Positions 12,501 to 25,373 of a stretch of DNA of 64,000 nucleotides are shown here, piece after piece; the stretch's first letter is position 1; each line of letters begins with the position of its first letter. Origin of the DNA: Zonotrichia leucophrys gambelii. Lineage: Eukaryota > Chordata > Aves > Passeriformes > Passerellidae. Below the pieces are notes generated by a model. That model ran no database searches. It was given only the letters and a program-made list of their open reading frames with translations, and was not told the DNA's origin. The translations under genes were made by a program, and so were the position numbers. The stretch spans positions 930,001-994,000 of the forward strand of contig NC_088175.1 in NCBI RefSeq assembly GCF_028769735.1, read 5' to 3'.

Positions 12501-15500
12501 ACTTTTTAGGATTCCAGCTGTCCCCAGAGCAGTAAAGATCAATAAAGGTCTTTTCAACACTTGGTGTTGAAGGGAGGGAAGGAGAAGGAAGGTGTCTGTA
12601 AATCAGGCCCTGTGCAGAGCTGTTGGTTGCGTCTGTACCTCTGTGTTGTGGAACCCCATCTTCCTGGCATCGAGATGCTGAGCACATCTCACTCCAGAAT
12701 CCTCCTTTTTTAGCTTACAGTGCTAATTATTAGTGATCAAGCATCATAAATAACTGAACTTTTCCATCAGACTGCCTTTTGCTGCAGCACCAGGACTTAA
12801 CTTTTAGCTGTTGTTAAAAGGATGGTATTTGGCTCCTCAGTATCTAACTGAAATGGTTGGAGTAGGAGAAGTTGTGACCTTTCCCCTTTCTACCTGAGGT
12901 GCTGAGAAATTTGATGGATTATCTTGAGGACTAATGGATTTTAATGGTTCATGATCTCATCTGCTGTGGCCTGGTTTTAGAAAGAAGAAAGAGCTATTGG
13001 ACAAAAATGGAAAAGCAGCAGTACACCAAATGAATTACATGTAGTAGGAAGATATTTTAAAAATAGTGACACACCTAATGGAGACTCAAATGAGAATAAT
13101 TTCTCAGAAGTTTAGGATTATGCAATAAAGCCTATGAATAACGAGAAAATATTTCCCAGCACTGAATAGTGGAGAACAACACAAGCAGGTGAGTGAGCAA
13201 GGTTCTGGGGACACAGCTGCAGAGGGGTCTTTGCATAGAGATGCAGCTGGTTTAGAGGTCCCTTCTCCTTGGGTTGGATCCATGAACAGGATATTGGGGG
13301 CTCTGTCTGATGCTGGATTGCCCCTAAGTTACCCCTGAATTCTGTCCTGCTGTAGCTGTGCAATGATGGTCCCTGGGCAACCAACGAGACACAGAACCTC
13401 AGACCATGTGCAGACTGTGCTGCTTAATGTAAAGTCATAAATGATTCATAAAGTCTGCCTAGATTTGTTAGGGAGGTTAATTAAAGCTGAAGGTGAGTGC
13501 TGTGCCTTGGATGACTTCTCAAGACTGAGAGAACTGTTGTTGCTCCTCTGCCCAATATTTTTGTTTCTCCTTCTGTATTTCTGCCTGGTGGCTGTTCTGT
13601 TCCTCTCTGGGCCAAGCCCAGGTCTCTGGTGTGCACTGGGCTTGCTTTTGCACTGCTCTTTCCTTCCTGGGGGGCATTGCCTCAGTTCTAAGCACATCTG
13701 TGTCACTGCATCGCTTTGAGGGAGCTCTGCCCAGCATCTCATTGTGATGGCCCTTGGAATGTTTCCATGTGGGAAGTGCCACCAACTTGCCTACTTGGCA
13801 CCAGTCAATGAATTTATTTCTTTATAACTGTAAACAGAAAAAGTGGCACAATTTCCTGTGTTTTCTGCCAAGTTATGTTGGGTTCATGTAGGAGACAGAA
13901 AAGACTCTTGTAGATAATCTCCAGATCTTGGAGATAGAGAAGGGCAATTCCTGTGTTGTGTGCTCAGTGATAGACCTAAAACATGAACTGTCAGGATCAT
14001 TCCTTTGCAACTGCAGCTCTACAGCTACTGAAAGATTTTTGTTTTGCTGGTAATAACTGGTTGTTGAAGTTTATTTATATATTGTCACTGTTAATTGAAT
14101 GGAAATAGAAGATTTTTTGTTGTTTGATTATTGGTCAATATAAATTGAGCAGAGACCCTGTGCCACTGTCAGCCTCTTTTACCTGCAGTTGCACACACAG
14201 GTGTCTGCAGGCAGATTTCCATACCTTGCATATGCAAAGCTGATAGCCTGATAGCAGCTACTGAATGTGAGCAGGGGTGGATTTGCTGTAATCAAGTGTT
14301 CAGACAGCTGAAAATGAAGCCCTGCATTTGCCATCCTTTAATTTAGTGGTCCTGCATTGATGTCAGCATTTGCCTTTGGGAAATTAAAGTAATCTGTGAT
14401 TTTCCTTCCCATCCCTTCAAAAAAACTAGCTGTAGGAGGAAGACAAGGGGAGTTGGAAGGAAAATACAGTGATGGACTGGACATGATGGTATTTGGTGCG
14501 CTGTTACAAAGATGCATGGTGAATAATTAAAGTTTAATTGTGCTCAGCAGAGCTAAAGCTGTGCTTGTGTGTGCTTGTGGTAGGGAAAGGCAGCATCCGT
14601 CCTGCCCACACAATTCTGGTTTCACACGGGCTGTGGGAGGCAGCTGGGGGGTTCCTGCCCCTTCTCTCTGCTCAGGGGGGCTCAGAGCAGCCTTTTCTCT
14701 GTGCCTGGCATCTCCCCTGGCACCATGAGCTGTCACTGGGGGTTCCAGCAGCTTTGCTGTTCGTGGCAGCTCAGTCATCCCACACTGGGCATGTTCTGTG
14801 CCCTCAGGAAAGGGACCCTCACTGGCAGGGTCTGGGCATCCTTCACATTTTCTGCTCAGCCCATTGACCAGCCCAGCCATTTCTAGCCCCTCACTTGTAG
14901 GAGGCTGTGAGTGAAAGCTCTCCCCTGCTGCAGACTCCAGTGTGTGCATGACATTGTCAGATTCACCCACACCCCCCCATTTTATTTTAAATTTCACTTA
15001 AATTTCTAAAGGAGTGTGTTCTTACTGTTGGGATCAGTGCCTTGTCTTCAAAAACTTCAGTACCACGGGATTTATAAACAGGCAATTGGATCCTTTCCTC
15101 CTGGCACATAACTTGGGAAAAAAGGTAAAAAATCCCCCTGGAGAGTTGTTGTTGTTTTTCTTTGAAAATATAAGGAGAACAAAAACATAATAGTCCCTGA
15201 ACCAGTTGTGTCTGTGTTTCTCTCTTTATAACTTTATAACTTACTAAATTTTTTTCAAATATGCTAAAGAGCATCTTCCTGCAACCATTACTTGTAAATC
15301 ATTTACTGCTTTAGAGTTATTTCTCAAAAGCAATATAAATTGCTGTAACACTATAGGAGCAGGCTCTAGCTCCTACTTTCAAATGTTGTTTGTTATTTTT
15401 AAGATTTGAAACCTCCTTTTTAATCTGTATTATATTTGTAGCTCTTCAAGCAGGTTTTCTTGGCAGGAATTTTCACAGGATAAATAAATCTTGTTCCCAC

Positions 15501-15985
15501 CTCTGCAAATCTCCTGTAGAGATGGGTGATCTCTTGGATGAAACCAGACTAAAATTGATTAAAGAGTCCAGGATTGGCTAAGAGTCATTAGTTATGCATA
15601 CTTGTTCATGGCTGGTGCACAGCTTATAATTAGGCAGCTTGAACAAAAACAAAAGTAATATTTTAAGCAGCTGTCCTGAAACAAAAAATTAGAATGACAA
15701 TATTACAGTAATAGCTGGAATAACTGGTTGTGGGAGTTTTGAGAGAGACTGACTTTCCACCCATGTGTGAGTTTAGCTGCAGAGCATTAAACTGTGTTCA
15801 GGTGAGCTGTGAGGGCTTTAACACTCAGGGTACCTGGACCTGCTGACTGCAGGTGAGATTGGCAGCTTTTCTCACTGCTGTCCAGGTCTGCCCCAGCACC
15901 TGGTGGGAATTGCTGCCCTGAGCACTGGCCAGCTTCTGCAGTAATAAGAAAATACTTGATACCCTGTTGTGTGTATGTGTTTGCC

Positions 15986-16007
15986 TTTTTTTTTTTTTTT
16001 TTTTTTT
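15986..16007. repeat. Run of 22 T
   Basis: Uninterrupted T run followed by AGG. No element body is recognised next to it. Confidence 0.9.
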
Positions 16008-18743
16008 AGGCACCCTAATTTGAATCTTAAAAAGTGCATGCTGTGCGTTTGTAGTAAAAACACTTTAATGTGTTGGTCTGGAAATGCAAAATCCCCTTTG
16101 TACTAGACAGCCCTGAGGATTTTCAAAGGTGTCTGACTTGATAGACAGGTGTCTGTCAGCCTCAAAAAGTATGAGAGGGACTGATTAATCCAGACACTGT
16201 GTATTTGGCTGAGAAAATTGCTATTTGACCTGTCCAAGGAGGTGCTGCCTTATTAAAATACAGAAAGATCTGACATTCCATAAGCATGATCTGGTAAGAG
16301 CTTAAACAAGAAAGATGACAAGAAATAACTAGAGGCATGTGAAAAACCAGCTTTAGCCTAACCCAAATTTTCAGCTCTTTCGACTGAGCCTTGGGAATTG
16401 CCTCTACAAATGACTGATTACATATGCAGTTCTGTTAATTAAAATTAAAAATTATGTAGGAAGTCAAAAGATATAGCTACTTGTTTAATTAAGCTAATGA
16501 AGTCCCTGGGTAGCTTTTATATTTGCTTTACTCACTGCAAGTGTCTGGCCTGTTCTGTTTTTGAAGCCATGTCAGCACTGACATGCCTCAGAAAAAGGCT
16601 GTACTTCTAGGATGGTTATGGATTGTGCCTGTGGGCAAGGAAGGACAGGGCAGCAATGGTAGGAGGGATGTTCTAGGCTCCAGGGTAAACAGAATAATCT
16701 TTTGTGTCTGATCCAAACACAATAAAAACATTCCCACTGATTCTGATGTGCTTCAGATCACACTTCCCAGACTGGATTATCTGTTAGGGTATGGGAGGGG
16801 AGGAAAAAAAAATCTTATAAACTTGTGTTTGTGAGATGTAGTGCTCTTGCCAGATTCAGTTTTGAAGATATCTTTTCATCCTGGAGGCTCACCTTATCTA
16901 CCTCATCTTGATTTTGGAGAGTGAGCAACTTGCAGGCAGGCACCCTTTGGATCTGCCTCTTCCCATCCTTTCCCGGGGCAGGCCGGGCTCTCTCGAGGCC
17001 AACTCACTCTACCTGCTCTGCAGGTTCAGTGGATGCTTCAGCTGGGTGTTGATATGTTGCCTGAGAGATTACCCTCCTTCTGAATTTGTTTTCCAAACCT
17101 CTTCCATTGATGAATCACGCACGGCCAGTTTTTATTATGTGTGTGAAGGCATGTGATTAAGGAGCCCTGTTTTGCTCTCCCTGCATGTGCTCTGCTCCTG
17201 AGCTGATTTATTTGTTGTAATGCAGAGAAGGGGAGTCAGTAACACCTGGCCTGTGGTTGGGAAGGATGTCAGCACAGCCCTTTTCTGTGAGATGGTTCAC
17301 TGGGGCCCCTCCTTGTGGGAAGCCAGTCCCTGGCAGCTCCCTTTGAAGTCACATGGAGCAGCAGGATCCCTGCAAGTTCAGGCATGGGGCACCCTGTGAG
17401 TGCTTTGGGTTAGGAGTGGAGTTCCTGACTCCCAGCACAGTGTCCTGGCACAGTGTCCTGGCTGTGCCTCTCAGGGGAGGTGTAATGGAGCCATGGCTGA
17501 ACTCCTCATCCTTACCTGCCCCTTTCCAGCTCACCTGCCAAAATCCTCCAATGCTTATTTTCCCTGCTTGGGCTGTGAAGTTCAGCAGAAGTAAAAGTGT
17601 GTGCTTAGCTCTGGGCCAAAATCCTGTGCTGTTCTCACAGGTACAGCAGTTGCTCTTTTCCACCCCTTGTGCTGTGGACAAACGTGCTGCCTTCATTTCC
17701 TTGAAGGTGACTAAAGGATTTACTACACTGATAAGCACACTTTCCTCTCCCAGTGAGCTAAGACTTGGCCAAGTTACCTCTAAACCAGCCAGAAAGTCTG
17801 TGTTTTTCCCCCTGGTTCTTCCCTGGGGGACCAGGCTGAGGATGAAAGTGCTGGAGAGGGGGTAAGGTGATGACTGTTTACAGATCTGCCTGCCAGTGAT
17901 ATGATTCTGCACACCCCCAGTTTAGTTTGATTTATTCTGAGATCACTGCACCTCACAGCAGTGACAGCATCAGGCATGCATAGAATTTCATAATTCTTCT
18001 TTGCTCCCAATACAACAGGACTTTCCTTTGGCTTTGATACTAAACCTTCCAGGCATGAGCTTGTGATTCCCTAAAATAAGTTATCCCATGCCAGATCTTT
18101 GGCATTAGGAAACTTTGTACATATTACCCTTTGATGATTGTGTCAAATACATATGGATGGTTACATTCCTGTATCACTTCTCTTATGCTGTGGTGTAGGA
18201 GTTCCCCCTGAGCATCACCTGTGCTGCCTTCGGGCTGTTGAGCTTCTCTGAGCCTCTCCTGCTTTAGGAATAAAGATCAGCTGCTTTGTTGACCCAAACT
18301 GATTTTATGATCTACTTTGGGCTTTATCAACTCTGTCAAGATTAATACTGTGACACGCTGTTTCTCTGTAGAAATGTAGGGGTTTTGCCTTTAATGTCAG
18401 TGCTGGGAAATGATAAACAGAGCAGAAGTGAGGAGCAAAACTTGGCATCTGCATGGTGCTCGTGTTCCACCCCCGCTGCTGTTGGGAGGCTGGATCCCGA
18501 GGGTGTTTGCTGGTGCTGGGAGGTGCTGGCATCCCTGGAGCTGTGCCAGCATGGAGCCAGGCCTTGGGCTGCCAGCCCAGCTCGGGTTATCCCTTCCATG
18601 GCTGGAGGGCCAGTCCTTTGGCAGCTGCTCCCTTTGCAAGTGCTCAGGTCTGGTTGAGTAGCACAACACGGTGAGAAGCCCTCTCTGTCTGTGGAAGCAG
18701 GTGCTGGTGCTGGAAGTGCTTTGGTGACTGGACAGGTTGAAGG

Positions 18744-18749
18744 AGGGCT
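18744..18749. repeat. Target-site duplication AGGGCT, left copy
   Basis: Six bases directly abutting the LTR, identical to 19363-19368 on the other side. Confidence 0.85.
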
Positions 18750-18862
18750 TGTTGGGGTCTCTCACCAGTCAGAGTGACCCCGAGAAAAGTTAGAAAGTCT
18801 CTTTTCCCAGCCCAGCGCTTGAAGGAGGAGTCAGGGCTCTTCATTTCTCAGTCTCAAGGTTG

Positions 18863-18868
18863 TTTATT
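18863..18868 (-). terminator. AATAAA polyadenylation signal of the solo LTR
   Basis: AATAAA on the minus strand, about 114 bases before the LTR 3' end. Being antisense, it would not interrupt PRKCH transcripts. Confidence 0.55.
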
Positions 18869-18962
18869 GTATCTTATGTGTAAAAAATTTTCTCCTGTCC
18901 TGCCGAGGTCCTCTCAGCAGGACAGTCCAGGCACTCTGCCTGCCCCCAGGGCAGTGTTATGT

Positions 18963-18969
18963 CTTTATA
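18963..18969 (-). promoter_or_regulatory. TATA box of the solo LTR
   Basis: Reads TATAAAG on the minus strand, about 95 bases before the AATAAA signal of the same LTR. Whether it is still active cannot be told from sequence. Confidence 0.5.
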
Positions 18970-19362
18970 CTAAAAACTACGTGTACAATGTTTACAATTA
19001 CTTTCCAATGCCTATCACCTATGTTAGACAGTGAGCTTCTGAACCAATCTGTAAGTGCCAACATCACAGCAGAAGATGGAGGCCAAGAAGGAGAAAGGCT
19101 GGACATGCCCAGATCCCTCCATCTTGCCTCCTGAACCCCCATACCAAAAACGTGAAAATCTGCTTTTCCACCCTCTGATAACTTCACTGTTATTATACCT
19201 AAACTGTTGTGGCTTGCTGACCTTCATCTAAGGTGGGTAACTTGCTCCAGGGGTCATAAGCAAAACCACAGGGGCATCTTGGGCTCTGTGCAGGGCTTCT
19301 GAGCCCCCTGGCAGGGGTCTTGGCCATCTTGGACAGCCAGAGGGATGTCCTGGGTTCCCACA

Positions 19363-19368
19363 AGGGCT
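19363..19368. repeat. Target-site duplication AGGGCT, right copy
   Basis: Six bases directly after the LTR, identical to 18744-18749. Confidence 0.85.
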
Positions 19369-21689
19369 GATATCAGGAGTTCCTCCTTTTGAGGACACAG
19401 TGGAGTGCCAGACTTCTGCTCTGTGGGTCTCTGGTTTTAGCTGGTTCTGCATGCCCAGCTCTGGCTGCAGTTGCTGTGTCAGGAGAGTTTCCCACAGCGT
19501 GTGCTGCAGCTGTGGCTGCACTGCAAGGCTGGGAGCGGTGCTGAGGGTGTGAAGGTGCTGCTGAGGTGTGAAGCAGGGGCAGGAGCACCAGGGGCTGTGC
19601 TGAGAGCTGCCTGAGGTCACCCCCAGGGCCTGAGCTGTTCACACCCAGCTCAGCTCGCGGGGCTGCACGGACACTGCGGGTCCAGCGAGTGTGAGCAGCT
19701 CACAGGTGTCACCTGCCAGCACTGGAGTGTGGCCATGGCTCTGGGTGTCCCCATGATGGTGGGAAGCACGTCCTGTCAGGCATGTGGAGGGGAGCTGCTG
19801 ATGTTTCTCAGGCCAGCTCAGCTCTGTGGTCAGGCATTTTCCTTTCAGGTTTTTAGGTCAGGCGTTATTTTCTGTTTCGGGTATGTTCCACATGTCTGAG
19901 AGTTACCTCAGGTACTGAGCTGGCTGCTACTTAGCTGGTCAAATTCATCCTTAAAGGAGATCACAGCAAGTCCAAAAGCCACTTTTCCCTGTGCTCTGTT
20001 ATTATTTCATTTAATTTCATGGTATATTATCTTTTGTTGTTCTGTTGCTATCAATTTAAGACTACAGAAACCCTTAAGACTGTCTGGTTTAAACCCTTGT
20101 CTAGGACAAGAATTCCCCTTTGGTCCTGCATCCATCAGTGTTGGTGTGCCAAAGTTTCAGCAGCTCCTGGCAAGCTGGGGCTTCAGCCTCATTTGGAGCC
20201 TTTCAGCTGTAATTTTTAATTAGATCCCCCTTAGATGTTCTGTAAGAAGACATTGAGTGTAGCTCAAGTCCTCTTGGCTGAGTGCTCTTGGACTGTGGTA
20301 CAGCATGAGCGCAGCTGCTTGGTAGGTGTAGGGGATTTGACTGGTCTTTAATCTTGGAATCTGGAGGGGAGAGAGATTGTTTATAACCCTCATAAATCTC
20401 CTGCTATTGCTTTCTGACTGAGTTTGTTTCTGTTTTGTGAGACTGCTGTAGGCAGAGGACTGTGCTGTGCTAGGGGCAGAGGAATCCTCTCTGCAGAGAT
20501 GGAGAACGAGGTGTGTCAGGACTTTGGGCCAGATTTTGTCTGTGCCCTGTGACAAAGGTGGGTAATGCTTTTGTTGGTTTCCCTGGCCTCATCCGAGGTG
20601 CTTGAGTCCTGACAATCCTTTGCTTTTAAGACTGAACAAGGAGTGCAGGATTTATTCCACATCCCAGCAGAGATACTGTGTGTCAGAAGAAGGGAGGAAG
20701 GATCCTCTTTGTCAGTGTAAAACCAGGAATATGACATATCCTCTATGGAGACTGGCAGGAAAATCATAAGCACTGAAGAATGATTTTGGAAACCTAAGTA
20801 AGTAAGGATTTACCCATAACACCTGAATTATTGGTATCCCATAAATCAATTTGCATGATTATATATTATTATATATTTTGGAAAGGACTATCTCTTTACA
20901 AAGCTGCACATCTCTCCAGGGAACTGAAATTTAGGCAAAAATGATGCATGATATTGCTGAAGTTGAAATCTATTTGGGAATTGTCTTCAATATTAATGGA
21001 GACAGAGGGCTGTTCAAACACAGCTTCCTGAAACCAGTGTAATATGCAGTGCAAACAAGCACAGAAATTAATATTGAGTCAAGACTAAATATTTGCTTTA
21101 AAATTTCCATGTGAGACTGATTTTAATTTTTTATTTTTTTTTTAGTGGAGAATGTAGTGTCCATAAAATCAGCATTTTGATAGAATTTTCCCAAGAAGTT
21201 GTAGCTTCCCTGTTTTGTGTCCCACTGATAGGAGTGTGTGTGTGGCACCATACAACCACAGCTGGAATCTTGTGAATGAGATGATTCTCATTCTTTTTCC
21301 TGAAAATATTTCTTCTGCTCATCCTAACAAATCCCCAGCAGTTTAAATAATGATTTCTCTACTTCTGCAACAAATTGTGGGCTAGGGAAATGTATGGCTG
21401 GCTGTGCTTCTCCTTCACTTACTCCAGAAATCTGCTTTTTTCTGGGCTGTGTCAGCATTGTGCCTTAACCCTGCAGAGTCAGCCCAGCTCAGACACCTCC
21501 TCCCACCTACAGCTGTGCAGGTGCTTTCCTTCCATTTGTAGCTTGGCTGTTTGGCTTTTCTTTAGGGTTCACCTTTGGTTTTTTTCAGTATTTTAACATT
21601 ATTGCCTGTTAGGGTTGTGGCAGCAGCGTTTTTTAGAAACCAGGAGCAAATGTCTGGATCAGGAGTGGTCCATAGCTCTGGCCTGGGGA

Positions 21690-22170
21690 GCTCAGGTTGA
21701 TTTTTGGGGGTTTGTATCAGTGATGTGCTGGGTGTTTACACTTTGCTCAGGTTGATTTTTGGGGTTTTATTTCAGTGATGTGCTGGGTGTTTGCACTTTG
21801 CTCAGGTTGATTTTGGGGTTTGTTTCAGTGATGTGCTGGGTGTTTACACTTTGCTCAGGTTGATTTTTGGGGGTTTGTTTCAGTGATGTGCTGGGTGTTT
21901 ACACTTGCTCAGATGGTTTTCAGTGATCTGTTTTGGTTTTGGTTTTTTTCAGTGATGTGCTGGGTGTTTCACTTTGCTCAGGTGATTTGAGTTTTTTCAG
22001 TGTTGTGGGTGTTTCACTTTGCCAGTTGATGTTGGGTTTATTTCAGTGTTTTGGTGTTACACTGCTCAGGTTGATTTTGGGGGTTTATTTCAGTGATGTG
22101 CTGGGTGTTCACACTTTGCTCAGGTTGATTTTTTGGGGTTTGTTTCAGTGGTGTGCTGGGTGTTTTCACT
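21690..22170. repeat. Minisatellite, about 9 copies of a 53-55 base unit
   Basis: Copies begin with GCTCAGGTTGA or a variant at 21690, 21745, 21800, 21853, 21907, 21976, 22021, 22064 and 22119. The unit continues with a T/G-rich stretch, then TTTCAGTGATGTGCTGGGTG and TTTACACTTT. The first four and the last spacings are 53-55 bases; the middle ones (43-69) carry deletions and insertions. It lies about 1 kb before the exon at 23180. Confidence 0.92.
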
Positions 22171-22483
22171 GCAGAGGAATCAAAGGGCTCACAGGGCACA
22201 GGAGGCAGCCTGAGCTCATCATCCTGTGGTTGTTCAGGAGGATCAGGGAGGGTTTGGATCAGCAATCCATTAATTCCCCCAGAAATCTCCATTTTCAAAA
22301 TTTCTGTTCTGCACAGGTGATCCATACCCACGAGGTGTAAAACTCCTGTTTGCTAATTTTAACCTTGAAATTTGTGGTAAATTCAGGGTGTGCCTTTTTA
22401 CTTCTTTCTTTGTTTTTGTTTTTTAACTGAGATTTCTGTGTGACAGCCTGACTCAAACATCAGGAATCCTTAGTGGGCAAATG

Positions 22484-22499
22484 AAAAAAAAAAAAAAAA
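22484..22499. repeat. Run of 16 A
   Basis: Uninterrupted A run in the intron; nothing recognisable attached. Confidence 0.9.
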
Positions 22500-23179
22500 C
22501 ACAACACCAAAAGCAAGACCTTTATTAAAAATGTATCTCAAAATGAAAAATCTACTCACCAAACAAGAAATGCTTTCTCTCAAGGACAGGCTGACTGATG
22601 CTGGGATTGAATCTCTGATCCCTAAAATTATGTTCTGTATCTCTATCTCTATCTAATTTAGATTAAACGACAAGAAGTCCTTAGGTAACAGCACTAACAA
22701 TTTTCTATTTCCTATGGTTTAAGGCCAAAAGGTGATTTATGTAAGAAATCAGCATTTGCCTCAGCAATGATGGTATTTTGAGAGACTGAAACAATTTCAC
22801 TGAGATAAAATGTAATAGAGAGGAAATATCCGTGTAATTCTCGACACAGCTGCACACTGATATATTTCAGAGAATTCAGTGTTAGTCCTGCTTCATGTAT
22901 CTCACAAATTGGAACACTATTAACTGTATTTTATATTTTTAAAATTATATTTTCTCTAGCAAGGCTGAGTTTATTCAGCACTTCCAGGAAAAACGTAGGA
23001 CTCAATTTCCTTATTTTTTATGTAGCCCTGAATGCTGAACAATTTGGGCACCAGATGCTTGATTTTTATTTTATTTTTTTTCATTTAAGGTGTGCATGAG
23101 AATATATACACCTTCAAATATTATCAAATTGCTGCCTCAAAGAAACCAATCTTCTAACATTTCCTTTGCTTTCTTTCAG

Positions 23180-23243
23180 GTGGATTTGGAGCCAGAAGGC
23201 AAAGTGTTTGTTGTCATAACTCTCACAGGAAACTTCACAGAAG
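23180..23243 (+). CDS. PRKCH: PRKCH coding exon: last strand of the C2 domain
   Basis: This 64-base exon reads in frame from its first base as VDLEPEGKVFVVITLTGN followed by FTE, and leaves one base over (phase 1). The sequence matches the end of the novel-type C2 domain of protein kinase C eta, around residue 122 of the human protein; PKC epsilon reads differently here (IDLEPEGKVYVIIDLSG). The acceptor is TTTCTTTCAG and the donor is GTAAGG at 23244. In novel PKCs the C2 domain does not bind calcium and serves in membrane and protein contacts. The preceding exon, carrying the initiator Met and most of C2, is outside the window. The residual G joins GG of the next exon to make Gly, where I recall Ala in human. 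Confidence 0.93.
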
Positions 23244-25373
23244 GTAAGGGCTGTTTCCATTTGGAGCTGGGCTGCTCTGTGTCCCTGCCATCAGTTCCAG
23301 AGCAGTGCAGACATTTGGATTCTTCAGGGGCCCCATGCTGGGTGTGCCTGAGGTTTCCTGAGTGATGGGGGAAATCTGGAAGGGGCTGTTGGTGGCAGCT
23401 GGAGCTCTGTGTGCCCTCTGCTCTGATCCCAGACCTGGGGAGCTGGCTGGTCGTGCTCTCTCTCTCTGGTTTGTTTCCCTGAAGCTGGCCTTTCAGACAG
23501 GTTGTTTTTGTCACTGGTGCTTTTCACCTGGCTGCCTCTCCAAGGGCAAGCTGAGGAGAAAGCAGAGCATGTTTAAAATGGGACATGTTTAGAACATCTG
23601 GATGCTTTTTGTTCTGTAATTGTTCACATCTACTTCACGACCATTTCTGTTTCCTGGGTTCACTTTGCGCAGGAAGCTTGCAAGTTTTTAGTGTGACAGC
23701 TGCCCCAAAAAGCATCTGGGCAGTCTTTTTTTTGGTAACTGTATTTTATAGTTGTGATGGTTTTGATGTCCCTGTTGTTTATTGTGATACCTGTTATGAG
23801 TGTGCATGTGAGCAACCCAGGAAATCTCTGTATTTGTAACCAGAGAGCAGGAGAATGCCAAGGTGTGCTGGGGAGGCCTGGAGGAATTTCTTGCAGGGAT
23901 GAAAAGCATGTTAGAAATTGGCTTTAATGTCCTATGACAGAGACAGGGATGGAAAGAGAAGAAACTGGAGTGCTTTTACTGACTTACATCCCATTTGTAT
24001 CCACGTGCAGGAGTGCATGCTTGGCCATTTAAAGCATGGTGGGCATGAGCATAAATGCACAGTGTGCTTCAGACCTGTGCTGGTGGCTGAGCATGTTGCT
24101 AGCAAGGTCTCAGAGATGAGAAATGCAGAACTCAGATGTTTGTACAGCTACTGCTTTCCAAGGGGAATGGGAAATGTTGGAAATAATTTACTTCTCTTTC
24201 CTCTGTTGTTCTTGAGGATGTGTAGCCTTACAGAACAGGAACATCAAAGGTGGCTCGTGGGTTTTTTCTTGTCTGGTTGTTCCCATGTATGGGCACATTT
24301 AGAGTTTCCAAAAAATGTCTTAATCCATGGCAAGCCTGATTGTAGATGCAGACTTTTCCCAGTCCATGGGTAAAGGAGGTATTCATGAGGAATCAGGGGT
24401 TTCCCTCTGATACACAGAGAGATCTTGTTCATAATATCATATTTAATTCTGCTTTTGTCTCTTTTGCTGGAAGTGTGGAGGCTCTGAATGGTATTTGAAA
24501 TTTTAAGGGGTTTTTTGAAAAAAAAAGTCTGAGAATAATTCACGACTTGAAAGCTCAAAATCAGCTTGCCCCTCATTCCCCTGATCTGGAGGGCAGCCAC
24601 TGCTCCTTATGACTTCTTATGCTGAGCTGGTTGTTTTGGTAATGGAAATAGCTAAATTCACAGGGTCTCAGGCACCATTGTCTACCTCCAGTAAAGTAGA
24701 AGTCCAAAAAGTGGGCAATGAGAGGGAGGAAGTAGGGGGGATAAGAAGAAAAAAATAGCAAAACACAAAAAACTCCCAACAAAACAATTGAGATTGGGGT
24801 TTTAGGCCCACCTGAGACTGCCTTATTTTGTTTGTCCTGTTTTGCTTACTCAAAACAGGTAGTCCTGGTGCTGCTTGGACTTTAGGAGTGGTGCTTTTTT
24901 GGTTCGATTAAAAGTTCTTCTGACCAAAGCCATAATTTGGTTCTGCTCACCTACAGCAGGGATGGGGGAGCAGGGTGTGGCTCCTGGGAGTCTGACAGAG
25001 GCGTTTGAGGCTGTCAGGATGTGAGGGCAGTACAGCAAACATGCAGCTGCAAAGGGGTCAGTTCTGTGCAGGTTCCCGTGTGGCTCTTCTGTCCATCACT
25101 GCTATTCTAAGGCAGGGAGATCTGCCTGTTTGATGTGTTAAAAATACATGTAGTTTTTCAGCAAAAGAAAGGAACAGAGCAATAGGAAGTGAGAGAGGCC
25201 TAGAGAAATTATACCTGCCTCTCTTTTTTTTCTCTGCTTGGATATACTTGCTGTGCTAAGCTGTATTTGATTATATTAACTACCCTCATTCAGCTGATGT
25301 TTCCTGTGTAAAGCAACCAGTGCAAAATTAAAATGAAAATCTCCTTACCTTGGGAGGAGATTACCTCTCACAG

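Larger units (their letters stand above)
18750..19362 (-). mobile_element. Solo LTR of an endogenous retrovirus, antisense to PRKCH
   Basis: A 613-base unit that on the minus strand begins TGTGGGAACC and ends GAGACCCCAACA, i.e. TG...CA. It is flanked by the perfect 6-base direct repeat AGGGCT (18744-18749 and 19363-19368), the target-site duplication. On the minus strand a TATAAAG box lies at 18963-18969 and an AATAAA signal at 18863-18868, in the right order for U3-R-U5. No retroviral coding sequence adjoins it, so internal DNA was lost by LTR-LTR recombination. A 6-base duplication is usual for class II (ERVK-like) elements; the family assignment is an inference. It sits in the intron before exon 23180, in the opposite orientation to the gene. 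Confidence 0.88.
1..23179 (+). other. PRKCH: PRKCH intron before the first exon in the window
   Basis: No exon of the C2 domain N-terminal part could be found here, so this is read as the 3' part of an intron that begins before base 1. It ends in a good acceptor: a pyrimidine tract followed by AG at 23178-23179. It holds CR1 fragments (about 1205-1625, 7534-7750, 8710-8854, 9390-9513), a solo LTR (18750-19362), a run of 22 T (15986-16007), a minisatellite (21690-22170) and a run of 16 A (22484-22499). Between these I see only unremarkable, moderately AT-rich DNA with short chance open frames. An unrecognised non-coding transcript or enhancer cannot be excluded by eye. Confidence 0.75.

Noticed and set aside
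14527..14997. 156-codon minus-strand frame
   Set aside because: Unrecognised, no splice or promoter context, overlapped by several + strand frames; treated as chance.
21933..22340. 135-codon frame with repeated GVSL/LGVF-type segments
   Set aside because: It is a translation of the minisatellite.
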